Source: Marinobacter flavimaris
GTDB taxonomy: Bacteria; Pseudomonadota; Gammaproteobacteria; Pseudomonadales; Oleiphilaceae
Reading direction: 5' to 3'
Length of the DNA: 64,000 bases
Assembly: GCF_002933295.1 (NCBI RefSeq)
Contig: NZ_PSSW01000001.1
Span: 310,001 to 374,000, forward strand
The translations under genes and the position numbers were made by a program. The notes beneath the pieces are model-generated. The model saw nothing but the letters and a program-made list of their open reading frames with translations, did no database searches and was not told the origin of the DNA. Shown piece after piece: positions 52,158-62,015 of this stretch; position 1 is the stretch's first letter; the number at the start of each line of letters is the position of its first letter.

Positions 52158-54149
52158 ATGGCAAGTATTTCATCTCTCGGTGTGGGTTCGGGCGTTCTGA
52201 CCTCTGATCTGGTGGACCAGTTGGTTCAGGCGGAGCGTGCTCCGACCGAAAATCGTTTGACCCAGAAGACTGAGCAAACTCAGGCCCTTATCTCGGCCTA
52301 CGGCACACTCCGAAGCGCCGTCACCGAGTTGCGCTTGCCTATGCGTCAACTCAGCGCTCCGGACAACCTCAAGGCGTTCTCTGCGAGCTCTTCGAACGAC
52401 AACATTGGTGTTTCGGTCGATAGTACTAAGGCTAGCCGCGGTACCTATAGCGTAGAGGTGACCAGCTTGGCTGGGGCACAGGCGTTGGCTTCAAGAGATG
52501 TATTCGCGGATCGCGACGCTACCAGCGTTGGCCAGGGCACCCTGACACTCAAAGTAGGGGACAAGACGACCAACCTTACCATCGACAACAGCAATGACAC
52601 CTTGCAAGGCTTGGCCAACGCTATAAATGACGCCGACGCCGGTGTGTCTGCAGGGGTAATTGATACCGGGAATGGCTTTCAACTGGTTCTATCCGCAGAT
52701 GAGACAGGCACTGCCAATGCTGTCAGCATTTCAGTATCGGGTGACACTGGGGGCACGGACACAGATAATCAGGGGCTCTCCCGGTTTGCATTTAATTCTG
52801 CTATGGACGCCGAATCCGGATTGAAGGAGACCATTGCGGCCACTGATGCGGTTATGCAAATCAATGGCGTTGAGGTGACGCGCTCCAATAACAGTTTTGA
52901 GAATGTTATTGACGGATTGACCTTCGAGATTTCGGAAGTCGGGACCTCGACTGTCAAGGTTGAGCAGGACTTTGGTGCTGTGGCGGACAGGGTTCAGGGG
53001 TTCGTAGACAAGTTTAACGCGCTTCAGGCTACCATCGATAATCTGGCAGGTTTTAACGCTGAAGCCGGCGTGGGCAGTTTATTGACCGGCGATAGCACGG
53101 TTCGTGGTATTCAAAACCAGCTGCGCCAGATCCTTACCAGAATCGTCCCAGGGCTTGAGGGTAGCAGCGTCCGTAGCCTGGCGGATGTGGGGGTTACGAC
53201 TGACTTTGAAACCGGTGGTCTGCAGTTTGACCGAGCAAAGTTTGAAGAGCAGCTCAAAAGCAATCCGGATGATGTTACTGCGCTGTTCGCTGAACAGGGG
53301 AGGACCACCGATAGCCAAGTCGAGTTTGTTCGCAGTGGTTTGAATACGGAGCCTGGGACATATGGTGTCAATATTACTCAGGCTGCGACACAGGGTAATC
53401 TCGTAGCAGGGACGGCTTTGTCTGCCGGTATTACAATTGACGGTACGAACGACGCTCTGACATTTCAGGTGAACGGCGAGACCTCGGTTAGTATAACGCT
53501 ATCCCAACAGACATATGCTACGGCGCAGGATCTGGTGGATGAGATTCAATCCCAGCTCAACAGTAACAATGCGCTAAATGCTGCCGGTGCGTCGGTAAAA
53601 GCGGAGCTTGACGGTAGTGGGCGGCTGAGTTTTACATCTGCGAAATATGGTAGCGATTCTGCTGTAACTCTAACCTCAGCAGACGATGCTGCGGCTTTTG
53701 GGCTTGATTCGACCACTGCAACGGAGGGGCTAGATGTTGCCGGAAGCATTGGAGGTCGGACGGCAGAAGGCGATGGCCAGGTGCTTTTCCTCGGTAGTGG
53801 CAACGGTGGAGCGTCGGGTCTACAGGTAAGGGTGCTTGGAGACGAGACTGGCAGTCGCGGCTCAATAACCTTTGTTGAGGGTGTGGCTGAGCGTACGGTG
53901 GATCTGGTCACACGATTCGTTGGCGCTGAAGGTGCGATCGAGTCGAGAACAGAAAGTTTGACTCGGGATTTGGAGCAAATCCAGGAGAGCCAGGCAAGAC
54001 TCGAGGAGCGTATAGCTTCATTTCGTGAGCGCCTGGTAAGTCAATTTACGGCGGCCGATTCGCTTATTTCGCAACTGAATAGCACACAGGATTTCGTCAG
54101 TCAGCAACTTGCTGCATTGGCGCCCCAGAACAACCGTCAGAATAATTGA
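52158..54149 (+). CDS. fliD: Flagellar hook-associated protein 2 (filament cap)
   Basis: 663 residues. The conserved N-terminus reads ISSLGVGSGVLTSDLVDQLV, with a coiled segment (QKTEQTQALISAYGTLRSAV), beta-rich central repeats containing Thr/Asp/Gly, and a C-terminal coiled coil (ESRTESLTRDLEQIQESQAR, then a second helix ending in LAAL). FliD caps the filament tip and folds incoming flagellin. It has a GAGGAGG-like site, its own sigma-28 promoter and a four-base overlap with the reading frame that contains fliS. Confidence 0.93.
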   Translation: MASISSLGVGSGVLTSDLVDQLVQAERAPTENRLTQKTEQTQALISAYGTLRSAVTELRLPMRQLSAPDNLKAFSASSSNDNIGVSVDSTKASRGTYSVEVTSLAGAQALASRDVFADRDATSVGQGTLTLKVGDKTTNLTIDNSNDTLQGLANAINDADAGVSAGVIDTGNGFQLVLSADETGTANAVSISVSGDTGGTDTDNQGLSRFAFNSAMDAESGLKETIAATDAVMQINGVEVTRSNNSFENVIDGLTFEISEVGTSTVKVEQDFGAVADRVQGFVDKFNALQATIDNLAGFNAEAGVGSLLTGDSTVRGIQNQLRQILTRIVPGLEGSSVRSLADVGVTTDFETGGLQFDRAKFEEQLKSNPDDVTALFAEQGRTTDSQVEFVRSGLNTEPGTYGVNITQAATQGNLVAGTALSAGITIDGTNDALTFQVNGETSVSITLSQQTYATAQDLVDEIQSQLNSNNALNAAGASVKAELDGSGRLSFTSAKYGSDSAVTLTSADDAAAFGLDSTTATEGLDVAGSIGGRTAEGDGQVLFLGSGNGGASGLQVRVLGDETGSRGSITFVEGVAERTVDLVTRFVGAEGAIESRTESLTRDLEQIQESQARLEERIASFRERLVSQFTAADSLISQLNSTQDFVSQQLAALAPQNNRQNN

Positions 54150-54187
54150 TCGGCTATTGGCGGTCGAAGTTACAAGAGGTTAACACT

Positions 54188-54589
54188 ATGAACGGATTGC
54201 AAGCTTACCAGCGCGTAAATACCCAAACCAGCATTACTGATGCTGATCCACATAAGCTGATCCAGCTGCTATACAATGGTGCCATTGAGCGCCTGAATAT
54301 GGCGAAGGCGCGCATGCAGGCAAAAGACTACGAAGGTAAGGGAAAACTTATTACCAAGGCGATCGAAATTATTGGTGGCCTTCGAAGCTTTCTCGACTTT
54401 GAAAAAGGCGGCGAACTTGCTTTGCGTCTCGAGAGCCTTTACGACTACATGGAGCGCACGTTGTTCCAGGCTAACGCAAAAAATGACGTAGCCAAGCTCG
54501 ATGAGGTGGTCGACCTGCTCCGAGCCATCAAAGAAGGCTGGGACGGCATTCGCGAGGAAGCAGTAGGCGGTCAGCAGCAGGCTGTCTAA
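54188..54589 (+). CDS. fliS: Flagellar export chaperone FliS
   Basis: 133 residues from the ATG at 54188 (MNGLQAYQRVNTQTSITDAD), preceded by AGAGG; an in-frame ATG at 54146 overlaps fliD but gives a non-homologous extension. The family blocks DPHKLIQLLYNGAIERLNMA, GKLITKAIEIIGGLRSFLDF and LYDYMERTLFQANAKND are intact. FliS binds the disordered C-terminus of flagellin to prevent early polymerisation. No fliT-like gene follows; argG comes next. Confidence 0.93.
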   Translation: MNGLQAYQRVNTQTSITDADPHKLIQLLYNGAIERLNMAKARMQAKDYEGKGKLITKAIEIIGGLRSFLDFEKGGELALRLESLYDYMERTLFQANAKNDVAKLDEVVDLLRAIKEGWDGIREEAVGGQQQAV

Positions 54590-54620
54590 AGCGAATACCT
54601 GATTGCCACGCTATCACCTC

Positions 54621-54652
54621 CTATTGGGCTGGGTAATACCCCGGCCCAATAG
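54621..54652 (+). terminator. Hairpin after fliS
   Basis: CTATTGGGC (54621-54629) pairs with GCCCAATAG (54644-54652), extended inward by GGG/CCC around a short loop. It separates fliS from argG. There is no T-run on either strand, so it may act weakly or as an mRNA end structure. Confidence 0.55.
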
Positions 54653-54727
54653 CCATTCCCCCCGCTGTCCCGTACAATAGCTCCCTTATTTTCAACACAT
54701 CCATTCTATTCAGTCTGGAGCAAGGGC

Positions 54728-55939
54728 ATGTCTGATATCAAAAAGGTGGTGCTGGCCTATTCTGGTGGCCTGGATACTTCCGTTATCGTTCGGTGGTTGC
54801 AGGATACCTATAACTGTGAGGTGGTGACCTTCACCGCCGACATCGGCCAGGGCGAGGAAGTTGAGCCGGCGCGGGCGAAAGCCGAGGCGTTGGGCGTTAA
54901 GGAAATCTACATTGAGGACCTGCGCGAGGAGTTTGTGCGCGATTACGTGTTCCCGATGTTCCGCGCGAATACCATCTATGAGGGTGAGTACCTGCTGGGT
55001 ACCTCCATTGCCCGTCCTCTGATTGCCAAGCGTTTGATTGATATCGCCAATGAAACCGGCGCCGATGCCATTTCCCATGGCGCGACCGGCAAGGGCAACG
55101 ATCAGGTGCGGTTCGAGCTGGGTGCTTACGCGCTTAAGCCGGGTGTGAAGGTGATTGCGCCCTGGCGTGAGTGGGATCTGAATTCCCGCGAGAAGCTGCT
55201 GAAGTACTGCGAAGAGCGCAACATCCCGGTGGAAATGAAGAAGGGCAAGAGCCCGTACTCCATGGATGCCAACCTGCTGCACATCTCCTACGAAGGCATC
55301 AACCTGGAAGATCCCTGGGCGGAAGCCGAGGAAGATATGTGGCGCTGGAGTGTGTCTCCCGAAGCCGCCCCGGATGAGCCGACCTATGTTGAGCTGACTT
55401 ACAAGAAGGGCGACATTGTTGCCATCGATGGTCAGGACATGAAGCCCCACGTGGTTCTGGAAACCCTGAACAAGCTGGCGGGTGCCAACGGCATTGGCCG
55501 TCTCGATATCGTCGAGAACCGCTACGTGGGCATGAAGTCCCGCGGTTGCTACGAAACGCCGGGCGGAACCATCATGCTGCGTGCCCACCGTGCCATCGAG
55601 TCCATCACGCTGGATCGCGAAGTGGCGCACCTGAAAGACAGCATCATGCCGCGCTACGCCGAGGTGATCTACAACGGTTACTGGTGGTCCCCGGAGCGTG
55701 AGGCGCTGCAGGCGCTGATCGATCAGACTCAGAACTATGTAAACGGTACTGTTCGTCTGAAGCTCTATAAGGGCAATGTGGATGTGGTTGGCCGTAAGTC
55801 TGAGGATTCTCTGTTTGACGAGAAGATCGCTACCTTTGAGGAAGATCAGGGTGCGTACGACCAGAAGGATGCGGAAGGCTTTATCAAGCTGAATGCGCTG
55901 CGTCTGCGGATTGCCGCCGGCAAAGGCCGCAAGCTTTAA
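54728..55939 (+). CDS. argG: Argininosuccinate synthase
   Basis: 403 residues with the ATP-binding [18 protein letters not shown] near the N-terminus, [54 protein letters not shown] and [20 protein letters not shown]. It joins citrulline and aspartate in arginine synthesis. It is a housekeeping gene standing between flagellar genes. Its stop overlaps the 3' end of the convergent AraC-type gene by four bases. It has a GGAGCAAGG-like ribosome-binding site. Confidence 0.96.
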   Translation: MSDIKKVVLAYSGGLDTSVIVRWLQDTYNCEVVTFTADIGQGEEVEPARAKAEALGVKEIYIEDLREEFVRDYVFPMFRANTIYEGEYLLGTSIARPLIAKRLIDIANETGADAISHGATGKGNDQVRFELGAYALKPGVKVIAPWREWDLNSREKLLKYCEERNIPVEMKKGKSPYSMDANLLHISYEGINLEDPWAEAEEDMWRWSVSPEAAPDEPTYVELTYKKGDIVAIDGQDMKPHVVLETLNKLAGANGIGRLDIVENRYVGMKSRGCYETPGGTIMLRAHRAIESITLDREVAHLKDSIMPRYAEVIYNGYWWSPEREALQALIDQTQNYVNGTVRLKLYKGNVDVVGRKSEDSLFDEKIATFEEDQGAYDQKDAEGFIKLNALRLRIAAGKGRKL

Positions 55940-56961
55940 GTCTGCTCTACGGACGCCCGGAACTCTCCGGGCGTTTTCCCCGTTACCGCCTTGAACTTCC
56001 GGTGAAACGACGTGGTTTCACTGTACCCCAGCCTCAGTGCAATATCCGGAATGGCCAACTCGCTGTTGCGAAGATAGTCCTCGGCCATCTTTTGCCGCAC
56101 TTCATCTAAAAGTTTTTGATAAGACACGCCTTCCTGGCCGAGCTTTCTCTGCAGGGTTCGGCTGGTCATCCCCAGGTCTTCCGCCACCATGTCTTGCCGG
56201 GTAATGCCGTGCATCAGCTGCTGCTGAATGCTATGGCGGACCTTCGAAGTCAGGTCGCTGTCGGTATCCAGGGAGGCCAGTTGGCTCAGGGCGTGAGCTT
56301 CCAGAGTTTTTCGGAGCAGGGGGTCGGGGTGCCTCAGTCGGGTTTCCAACAGGTTTTTCTTGAGGGTGATGCTGTCTTCCTCGGCCGAGAAGGTGACGGG
56401 GCAGAGCCAGCGATCTTGATAGGCTTTTTCAAACTTTGAACCAGGCGATTCACGGCGGAGTTTTACCGAGCTTGGTGACGCCTCCTGATTGTCTGCTAGC
56501 CAGCGGGCGTAGTTCACCCAGGAGGCAAACACATTGTCCACCAGTTGTGGTCGGACGATGGGGTCGGTGTAGTTGCAGTTCCAGGTCAGTTTGATGTCTT
56601 CGCCTTTCATGGCGAGGCTGGTGGTTCCCATATCTCCGACGAGTTTTTCGAACGGTGCAATGCGTGCGACGGCTTCGCCCAGGGTGGCGCAGCTCATAGT
56701 GATATAGCCGAGCACGCTGTAGGAGCCAGGCTGAACAAAGTCCCCGATTTCCAGGCCCAGTATCGGGTTGCCGGTTTGTTCGCACAATAAATGGATAAAG
56801 TGCTGGAACTGTTCTCCGTTAATGCGGCCGTCGTCGGTGTCGAGGATGTCCGGATTCAGATCGGCTTTGTTTAAAAGCGGATTAATATCCACGTCGGCGG
56901 ACTCGGCTGCTCGAGCGTACTGTCGTAGTGCGGCGATAGAGGCGGTTCCGAGGGTCTCCAT
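55936..56961 (-). CDS. AraC-family transcriptional regulator
   Basis: 341 residues. The N-terminal part (about 10-210) resembles the arabinose-binding domain of the OruR/ArgR-like AraC subgroup ([20 protein letters not shown]). The C-terminal double helix-turn-helix contains [20 protein letters not shown] and [20 protein letters not shown], then the AraC signature [12 protein letters not shown]. The ligand is unknown. It is convergent with argG and could be unrelated to it. No target sites were recognised. Confidence 0.88.
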   Translation of the reverse strand: METLGTASIAALRQYARAAESADVDINPLLNKADLNPDILDTDDGRINGEQFQHFIHLLCEQTGNPILGLEIGDFVQPGSYSVLGYITMSCATLGEAVARIAPFEKLVGDMGTTSLAMKGEDIKLTWNCNYTDPIVRPQLVDNVFASWVNYARWLADNQEASPSSVKLRRESPGSKFEKAYQDRWLCPVTFSAEEDSITLKKNLLETRLRHPDPLLRKTLEAHALSQLASLDTDSDLTSKVRHSIQQQLMHGITRQDMVAEDLGMTSRTLQRKLGQEGVSYQKLLDEVRQKMAEDYLRNSELAIPDIALRLGYSETTSFHRKFKAVTGKTPGEFRASVEQT

Positions 56962-57090
56962 AGCGACTCGCTACTCCCTTAGAGATGTTATTATTGGCGG
57001 GAGTATATAATAAAAGACGTAGAGCAGGCGCACTGACATTTAGCGCTCCATGGCCGCCATCCGCTGGTCTCGCTCTGGGTTTTAGTTTTG

Positions 57091-58647
57091 TTATTGCAGG
57101 AGGCTCAATACCTGCTGTGGGCGTGCATTAGCCTGGGCCAAGACAGAAATTCCTGCTTGTTGAAGCACCTGAGCTTTCGAAAGCCTCGCCGTTTCTGATG
57201 CAAAATCTGCATCAAGTATACGGCTGCGCGCCGCTTCGGCGTTCTCTGAAGAAGTCCCGAGATTTGCGATCACAGACTCGAAACGGCCTTGCACCGCACC
57301 CAAATTCGAACGAATACCGGAAATAGCATCAAGCGCTGAATCAATGGTCTTGATTGCGTCATTAGCGCCGGCTACCGTCCTGATATCCATGTCCTTCACA
57401 TTGTTGCGGCTTCGATCTGTCAAGCTGGTATTTTCGAATCCAACAACAGAAGAGCCCTCGTCGATTTCGATATTTTTGGTGGATTCGAGGGTCAAAGAGC
57501 CCCGATAGGTGGCGGTGCCCTCGGCGTTGCCGGCATTAGCTATCGACATGCTCCCAAACACTGAGGACGCACTAACGCTCCCTGTAGTGTTGTTCAAGCT
57601 TTCGTTAATTACGATATTTTCGCCAGCGACTCGGGTTTTCAACACTAATTCGCCGCCTTCAACGGTCGCGGTTACCCCGGTGTCGTTGGAATTATCATTG
57701 ATTGCGGATGCCAGGCCAGTTGCATCAAGACTGAAGCCTCCTGTGCCGCCAACGTTCTGAGTAAATACAGTGACGCTATTGATGTTGAGGTTATAGCTCG
57801 CATTGCCGTTGGCAGATGAGATAAAAAGCGCATTGTTGGAAAAGACATTATCGAATCTGATCTCAGTTTCCGCCAACGCTTGCACGTCGTCCACCGCCGA
57901 ATCGTTGATTGCTTTTGCGAGTGCAAAAGCGCTGGCCGCATCGCGATTCGGGTCTCCACTTTCTGCAAAGGGGGAGGAGTCAGCAATTTTGGTCCCGTTT
58001 ATAATTAGATTGCTGCCATTGCTTGCAGTCCCGTCGACACCAACATAGCTACCTCGAACAGAATAATTGGCCGCACCCGAAGTAGACGTCGTAGCGCTCG
58101 GCGTCTGACTGGCGCTACTGGCTTCCGAGACAAAACCAGGCAGGTCCTCCAAACTTGCGCTTTGCAACGACACTTCAATGGTTTCCTTGACGTTGGCGCC
58201 AATCTGAAATGCCTGCTGAAGGAAAGATCCGTCCAGGATCTTTTTGCTGTTAAACGTCGTTGTGTCAGCAATACGGTCTACTTCCTCCTTCAAAGCGCTT
58301 ACTTCAGTCTGCATCGCTGCTCGATCAGAACTGGAGTTCGTAGCGTTTGCCGATTGGACTGAAAGGTCACGAATCCGCTGTAAGATGTCGATCGTTTCTT
58401 GAAGTGCACCCTCCGCCGTTTGAGCAAGAGAAATTCCATCGTTAGCATTGCGGCGCGCCACTGATAGGCCATTGATCTGCGATTCGAATCGTGTCGATAT
58501 GGCTAGGCCTGCAGCATCATCTTTCGCAGAGTTGATTCTGAGGCCGGAAGACAGCCGGTCCAATGCAACTGTCGCAAGACTCTGCGATTCGCTCAGTTGA
58601 TTTCGCGCGCTCAAAGAGGCGATGTTTGTGTTGATTCCGAGGGCCAA
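57091..58647 (-). CDS. Flagellin 3
   Basis: 518 residues starting at a TTG (58647-58645) that yields [20 protein letters not shown] and has AGGGAA about nine bases upstream; the frame is open seven codons further. Terminal domains are canonical ([34 protein letters not shown]). The central domain is longer and unlike those of flagellins 1 and 2, with many serines and asparagines ([19 protein letters not shown]). A sigma-28 promoter lies about 85 bases upstream. It is separated from the other flagellins by argG and the AraC-type gene. Confidence 0.94.
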   Translation of the reverse strand: MALGINTNIASLSARNQLSESQSLATVALDRLSSGLRINSAKDDAAGLAISTRFESQINGLSVARRNANDGISLAQTAEGALQETIDILQRIRDLSVQSANATNSSSDRAAMQTEVSALKEEVDRIADTTTFNSKKILDGSFLQQAFQIGANVKETIEVSLQSASLEDLPGFVSEASSASQTPSATTSTSGAANYSVRGSYVGVDGTASNGSNLIINGTKIADSSPFAESGDPNRDAASAFALAKAINDSAVDDVQALAETEIRFDNVFSNNALFISSANGNASYNLNINSVTVFTQNVGGTGGFSLDATGLASAINDNSNDTGVTATVEGGELVLKTRVAGENIVINESLNNTTGSVSASSVFGSMSIANAGNAEGTATYRGSLTLESTKNIEIDEGSSVVGFENTSLTDRSRNNVKDMDIRTVAGANDAIKTIDSALDAISGIRSNLGAVQGRFESVIANLGTSSENAEAARSRILDADFASETARLSKAQVLQQAGISVLAQANARPQQVLSLLQ

Positions 58648-58730
58648 GGCGAAGGTTCCCTGTATCAATGCTCGTCAATTCCACAGCGCGCAGTCGTATA
58701 TTTTCAATGTGGCTGTAGGTTATCTATGAG

Positions 58731-58757
58731 ATAACGGCAGGAGGCAGAAAATCTTTA
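58731..58757 (-). promoter_or_regulatory. Sigma-28 promoter of flagellin 3
   Basis: On the minus strand TAAA, exactly 15 bases, GCCGTTAT. The -10 differs from GCCGATAA at two positions. The 84-base distance to the flagellin 3 start matches that of flagellin 2. Confidence 0.75.
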
Positions 58758-58815
58758 GGAAATTATGAGGATAATTAAATGAATAGGGCGTATTCGCCAA
58801 GGAGTAAAATAAAAA

Positions 58816-58835
58816 GGCCAGCTAAAAAGCTGGCC
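58816..58835 (-). terminator. Intrinsic terminator downstream of the degenerate-GGDEF response regulator
   Basis: GGCCAGCT and AGCTGGCC form an eight-pair stem with an AAAA loop, and on the minus strand TTTTTATTTTA follows. It faces transcripts coming from the response regulator gene, ending them before they reach the flagellin 3 promoter. Confidence 0.82.
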
Positions 58836-58858
58836 CAAAAAACAAGGAAAGAACGAAA

Positions 58859-58951
58859 GTGCCTGAAAAATTCGTTAATCCGGTGGATTCGATTCCCCAT
58901 ATGGCGGCGGAGGTACTACTCGGCTCCTCCACCATGGGGGATACTGCTTAA
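58859..58951 (+). CDS. Possible small ORF (30 residues)
   Basis: A GTG-started frame with AAGGA 10 bases upstream encodes MPEKFVNPVDSIPHMAAEVL followed by ten more residues. Its codon choice looks protein-like. The same DNA contains nested inverted repeats (CCCCAT/ATGGGG around GGAGG/CCTCC), which could instead mean a structured RNA. It lies in the 275-base gap between the flagellin 3 promoter and the response regulator gene, which otherwise holds only a terminator. Product unknown. Confidence 0.25.
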   Translation: MPEKFVNPVDSIPHMAAEVLLGSSTMGDTA

Positions 58952-59033
58952 ATCCACAATTGCAGGATAAGTCGTCCGGCCTTTCCTGTCTGTTTGTGAA
59001 GTGTGTATCAGTGTTACCGAGTGTGTCGCCGCT

Positions 59034-60005
59034 TCAGGCGGTCGCTCCGATCTCCGGTGCAGTCTCGGTAAACCGACGCGTATCGTAGGCATCCACCAGC
59101 CCCTGCACCGCTGCCCGTTCCATATCCTGGATCGAGGGTGTGCCGTTCTGGGCGTCGGCTTTGCACAACACCATGCCGGCTTCCACGGAAATATAGCCGG
59201 CCGTGGTTTTCAGGGCCTTGTGGTTGATGCCGTCGAACACGCGCCGGAAGGCGGTGGTGGTGCAGTGATCGCTGTTCGGGAAGTAGGCAATGATGGCGAA
59301 CTGGTTGTCGCCAACGCGGCACAGGGCATCAATGGGGCGAATCAGGGTGCTCAGTCGGCGGGCAATGCCGATGGCCAGTTCGCTCATCACCGTGGGCGGG
59401 TGTTTGCGCTTGAGTTCCTGCCAGTTGCGAATGCCGCACAGTACATAGGCAGAACAGCCGCCTCGGGATTCAGCGTGGCGCAGCATCTTGGTCAGCCGCT
59501 CGCGACCGTATTTGGTGTTGCAGAGACCGGTTTCCAGATCAATGATGTTTGTGGATTCCAGCTCACGATTGTTCTCGATCAGCAGGGAGTTGGCCCGGAG
59601 CAGGGTGTTCTGGCGGTCGGCCATTCGGTCTGCGGCAAAGATGCGGGGGATCAGTTGCTTGGTCATGTCGGACTTGTAGATGAAGTCGTCCACACCCCGG
59701 TCGAAGGCTTCTGAAAGAGCCTCGACGCTTTCCCGTGCCGTGAGCAGGATCACGTAGGTGTAGTGATTGTTCTGCTCGTCCTGTTGTCGCACCTGGTCCG
59801 TCAGCTCAAGGCCATCCATCTCGGGCATCAGCCAGTCGGCAATCAGAACGCTTACCGGCCGCTGTTCGATTAGCTGCAGGGCTTCCGGTGCGTTATTCAC
59901 GATGCGTACGTCGCGATATCCGGCATTTCGCAGCGTGCGGCCAACCACCATACTGCTGAATTTCGCGTCGTCTACTACCAGGATGGGAAGGTCCAGATTT
60001 GGCAT
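59034..60005 (-). CDS. Response regulator with degenerate GGDEF domain and intact I-site
   Basis: 323 residues: a receiver domain (acidic pair D12/D13, phosphoacceptor D57 in [12 protein letters not shown]) and a GGDEF-like domain (about 150-300) with [18 protein letters not shown]. The active-site motif is GDNQF (232-236) instead of GGDEF, so cyclase activity is unlikely. The inhibitory-site RxxD (R223-D226) is intact at the normal five-residue spacing, so it may bind cyclic di-GMP as a receptor. It is divergent from yajQ across 111 bases and ends at a strong terminator. Confidence 0.83.
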   Translation of the reverse strand: MPNLDLPILVVDDAKFSSMVVGRTLRNAGYRDVRIVNNAPEALQLIEQRPVSVLIADWLMPEMDGLELTDQVRQQDEQNNHYTYVILLTARESVEALSEAFDRGVDDFIYKSDMTKQLIPRIFAADRMADRQNTLLRANSLLIENNRELESTNIIDLETGLCNTKYGRERLTKMLRHAESRGGCSAYVLCGIRNWQELKRKHPPTVMSELAIGIARRLSTLIRPIDALCRVGDNQFAIIAYFPNSDHCTTTAFRRVFDGINHKALKTTAGYISVEAGMVLCKADAQNGTPSIQDMERAAVQGLVDAYDTRRFTETAPEIGATA

Positions 60006-60116
60006 TGTTATCTACTTTTAGCAGTCCGTTGTCAGGTGCGAGAGATGCCGGGGGTTGGTATCATCCCCAGCAAATTGAAGAAGTATACCTTCTTACCCTG
60101 TTGGAGAATAACGACC

Positions 60117-60599
60117 ATGCCTTCTTTTGACATTGTTTCAGAAATCGATATGCACGAAGTCACCAATGCGGTCGACCAGGCCAAGCGCGAACTGGGCAAC
60201 CGCTGGGACTTCAAGAACGTTGAAGCCGACATTGAGCTGGACGATAAGGGCATTACCATCAGTGCCGAGCAGGAGTTCCAGCTGGAGCAGTTGTTGGACA
60301 TGCTGCGTATGGCCTTTGCCAAGCGTAATATCGATGCCCGCGCGCTGGCTGAGGACGGCGACAGCAAGTCCGGCAAGCTGGTCAAGCAGCACCTGTTGTT
60401 GAAGCAGGGCATTGAAACCGATATGGCCAAGAAGATCGTGAAGATGATCAAGGACCAGAAGATGAAGGTCCAGGCCAGTATCCAGGGCGACAAAGTGCGA
60501 GTGACCGGCAAGAAGCGGGATGATCTTCAGGAAGCCATTGCCATGCTGCGCGAAGCTGAGCTGGATATCCCGCTGCAGTTCAATAATTTCCGCGACTGA
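60117..60599 (+). CDS. yajQ: YajQ family cyclic di-GMP-binding protein
   Basis: 160 residues from the ATG at 60117 ([20 protein letters not shown]) with GGAG upstream; earlier in-frame codons are not conserved. Family blocks include [40 protein letters not shown] and [20 protein letters not shown]. YajQ proteins are UPF0234 nucleotide binders; some bind cyclic di-GMP and act with transcription factors. Its stop is followed after three bases by the ribosome-binding site of the next gene. Confidence 0.93.
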   Translation: MPSFDIVSEIDMHEVTNAVDQAKRELGNRWDFKNVEADIELDDKGITISAEQEFQLEQLLDMLRMAFAKRNIDARALAEDGDSKSGKLVKQHLLLKQGIETDMAKKIVKMIKDQKMKVQASIQGDKVRVTGKKRDDLQEAIAMLREAELDIPLQFNNFRD

Positions 60600-60614
60600 T
60601 CCGGAGGCTTCACC

Positions 60615-62015
60615 ATCTTAACCGGCACCCGCCTGACCCTGATCCGGGACACGCTTCATACCTATACCCGTTGGCAGGTCATTGCCCTGCTATTCCTGGG
60701 CTTTTCGGCGGGGCTGCCGTTCCTGCTGGTGTTTTCCACGCTGAATGCCCGTCTCGCGGATGTCGGGGTGGAAACTGCCACCATCGGGTTCTTCAGCTGG
60801 CTTGGCATTACCTACTCCATCAAGGTGTTCTGGGCGCCGGTGGTGGACCGCCTGAAACTGCCGCTGCTCGACCGGCTGCTGGGTAAGCGGCGAAGCTGGA
60901 TTATCTTTGCTCAGGCAGGTATTGCCACTGGGCTGTACCTGATGGCTCAGGTGGATGCCACGGCAGCGCCGGAAATGATGGCTCTTTGTGGCCTGCTGGT
61001 GGCGTTCTCCTCTGCCACCCAGGACGTGGCCATTGATGCCTACCGCATCGAGATTGCCGAGGAGCGGCTCCAGGCCGCCCTGGCTGCTACGTATATCTTT
61101 GGCTACCGTCTGGCGCTTCTGGTGGCCGGCGCCGGTGCTCTTTACCTGGCGGAATTCTGGTCCTGGCAGGTGTCCTATGAAGTCATGGCGGCCCTGGTAG
61201 GAGTTGGCGCGCTCACGGTGCTCATTGTTCGCGAGCCCAGCGTGAACCACTTTGCCGCCGCCCAGGACATTGCCCACAAGATCGAACAGGAGGCTGCCAA
61301 GCTCACGCATCTTAATCCCCGCCTGGCGAGACTGGTTGGCTGGTTCTACGCCGCCGTGGCCGGCCCATTCCTCGATTTTTTTCGCCGTTACAAAGAGCTG
61401 GCTCTGGTTATCCTGCTCATGGTGGCCGTTTACCGGATCTCTGACATCGCCATGGGCGTTATGGCCAATCCCTTCTACCTGGACTTCATGGGCTTCAGCA
61501 AAACCCAGGTGGCGGATGTCACCAAGATCTTTGGCTTCTTCATGACCATTGCCGGCTCGCTGGTCGGCGGTGTCATGGTGGTTCGCTACGGGGTTCGCCG
61601 GATTCTTCTGCTTGGCGCAATCATGACCGCCGCCACCAATCTTCTGTTTGTCGTTCTGGCCCAGTACCCGCCCAACATCATTACCCTGGCCGCCGTGGTG
61701 AGCGCCGATAACCTCAGTGGCGGCATTGCCAATGTTGCCCTGATTGCCTGGCTCTCCAGCATGACCAGTGCCTCGTTCACGGCTACGCAGTACGCACTGT
61801 TCAGTTCCCTGATGACTCTGCCTGGCAAGTTTCTCGGTGGGTTCTCCGGCATTGTCGTGGCGAGCTTTGGTTACGCCGAATTCTTCCTGGTGGCCGGCAT
61901 AATGGGCGTGCCTGCGATTCTGTTGGCCATCTTCATGATCCGAAATGGCCATCGACTGGATGCGTTGGCGCCGCGCAATGAATCGAAGCCCGATGCCGAA
62001 GCAGAGAGCCCTTGA
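60615..62015 (+). CDS. AmpG-like MFS transporter with probable AUC start
   Basis: About 466 residues with some twelve to fourteen hydrophobic helices, resembling AmpG-type muropeptide permeases: LGFSAGLPFLLVFSTLNARL, FFSWLGITYSIKVFWAPVVD, AFSSATQDVAIDAYRIEIA and FGYRLALLVAGAGALYLA. The first ATG, GTG or TTG in this frame is a GTG at 60729, inside the first membrane helix. The homologous part begins before it. An ATC at 60615 lies seven bases after a perfect GGAGG and just behind the yajQ stop, so initiation at AUC is the best fit. The stop overlaps the next ATG. Confidence 0.82.
   Translation: MLTGTRLTLIRDTLHTYTRWQVIALLFLGFSAGLPFLLVFSTLNARLADVGVETATIGFFSWLGITYSIKVFWAPVVDRLKLPLLDRLLGKRRSWIIFAQAGIATGLYLMAQVDATAAPEMMALCGLLVAFSSATQDVAIDAYRIEIAEERLQAALAATYIFGYRLALLVAGAGALYLAEFWSWQVSYEVMAALVGVGALTVLIVREPSVNHFAAAQDIAHKIEQEAAKLTHLNPRLARLVGWFYAAVAGPFLDFFRRYKELALVILLMVAVYRISDIAMGVMANPFYLDFMGFSKTQVADVTKIFGFFMTIAGSLVGGVMVVRYGVRRILLLGAIMTAATNLLFVVLAQYPPNIITLAAVVSADNLSGGIANVALIAWLSSMTSASFTATQYALFSSLMTLPGKFLGGFSGIVVASFGYAEFFLVAGIMGVPAILLAIFMIRNGHRLDALAPRNESKPDAEAESP

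Noticed and set aside
54710..55630. Reverse-strand ORF of 306 codons
   Set aside because: It is antisense to argG, whose protein is unmistakable.
58779..58970. 63-codon ORF between flagellin 3 and the response regulator
   Set aside because: It reads through a strong terminator hairpin and is composed mainly of Lys, Arg and Trp from A-rich and palindromic DNA.
60690..61952. Reverse-strand ORF of 420 codons
   Set aside because: It mirrors the AmpG-like transporter; the translation is rich in His, Gly and Gln with no domain pattern.
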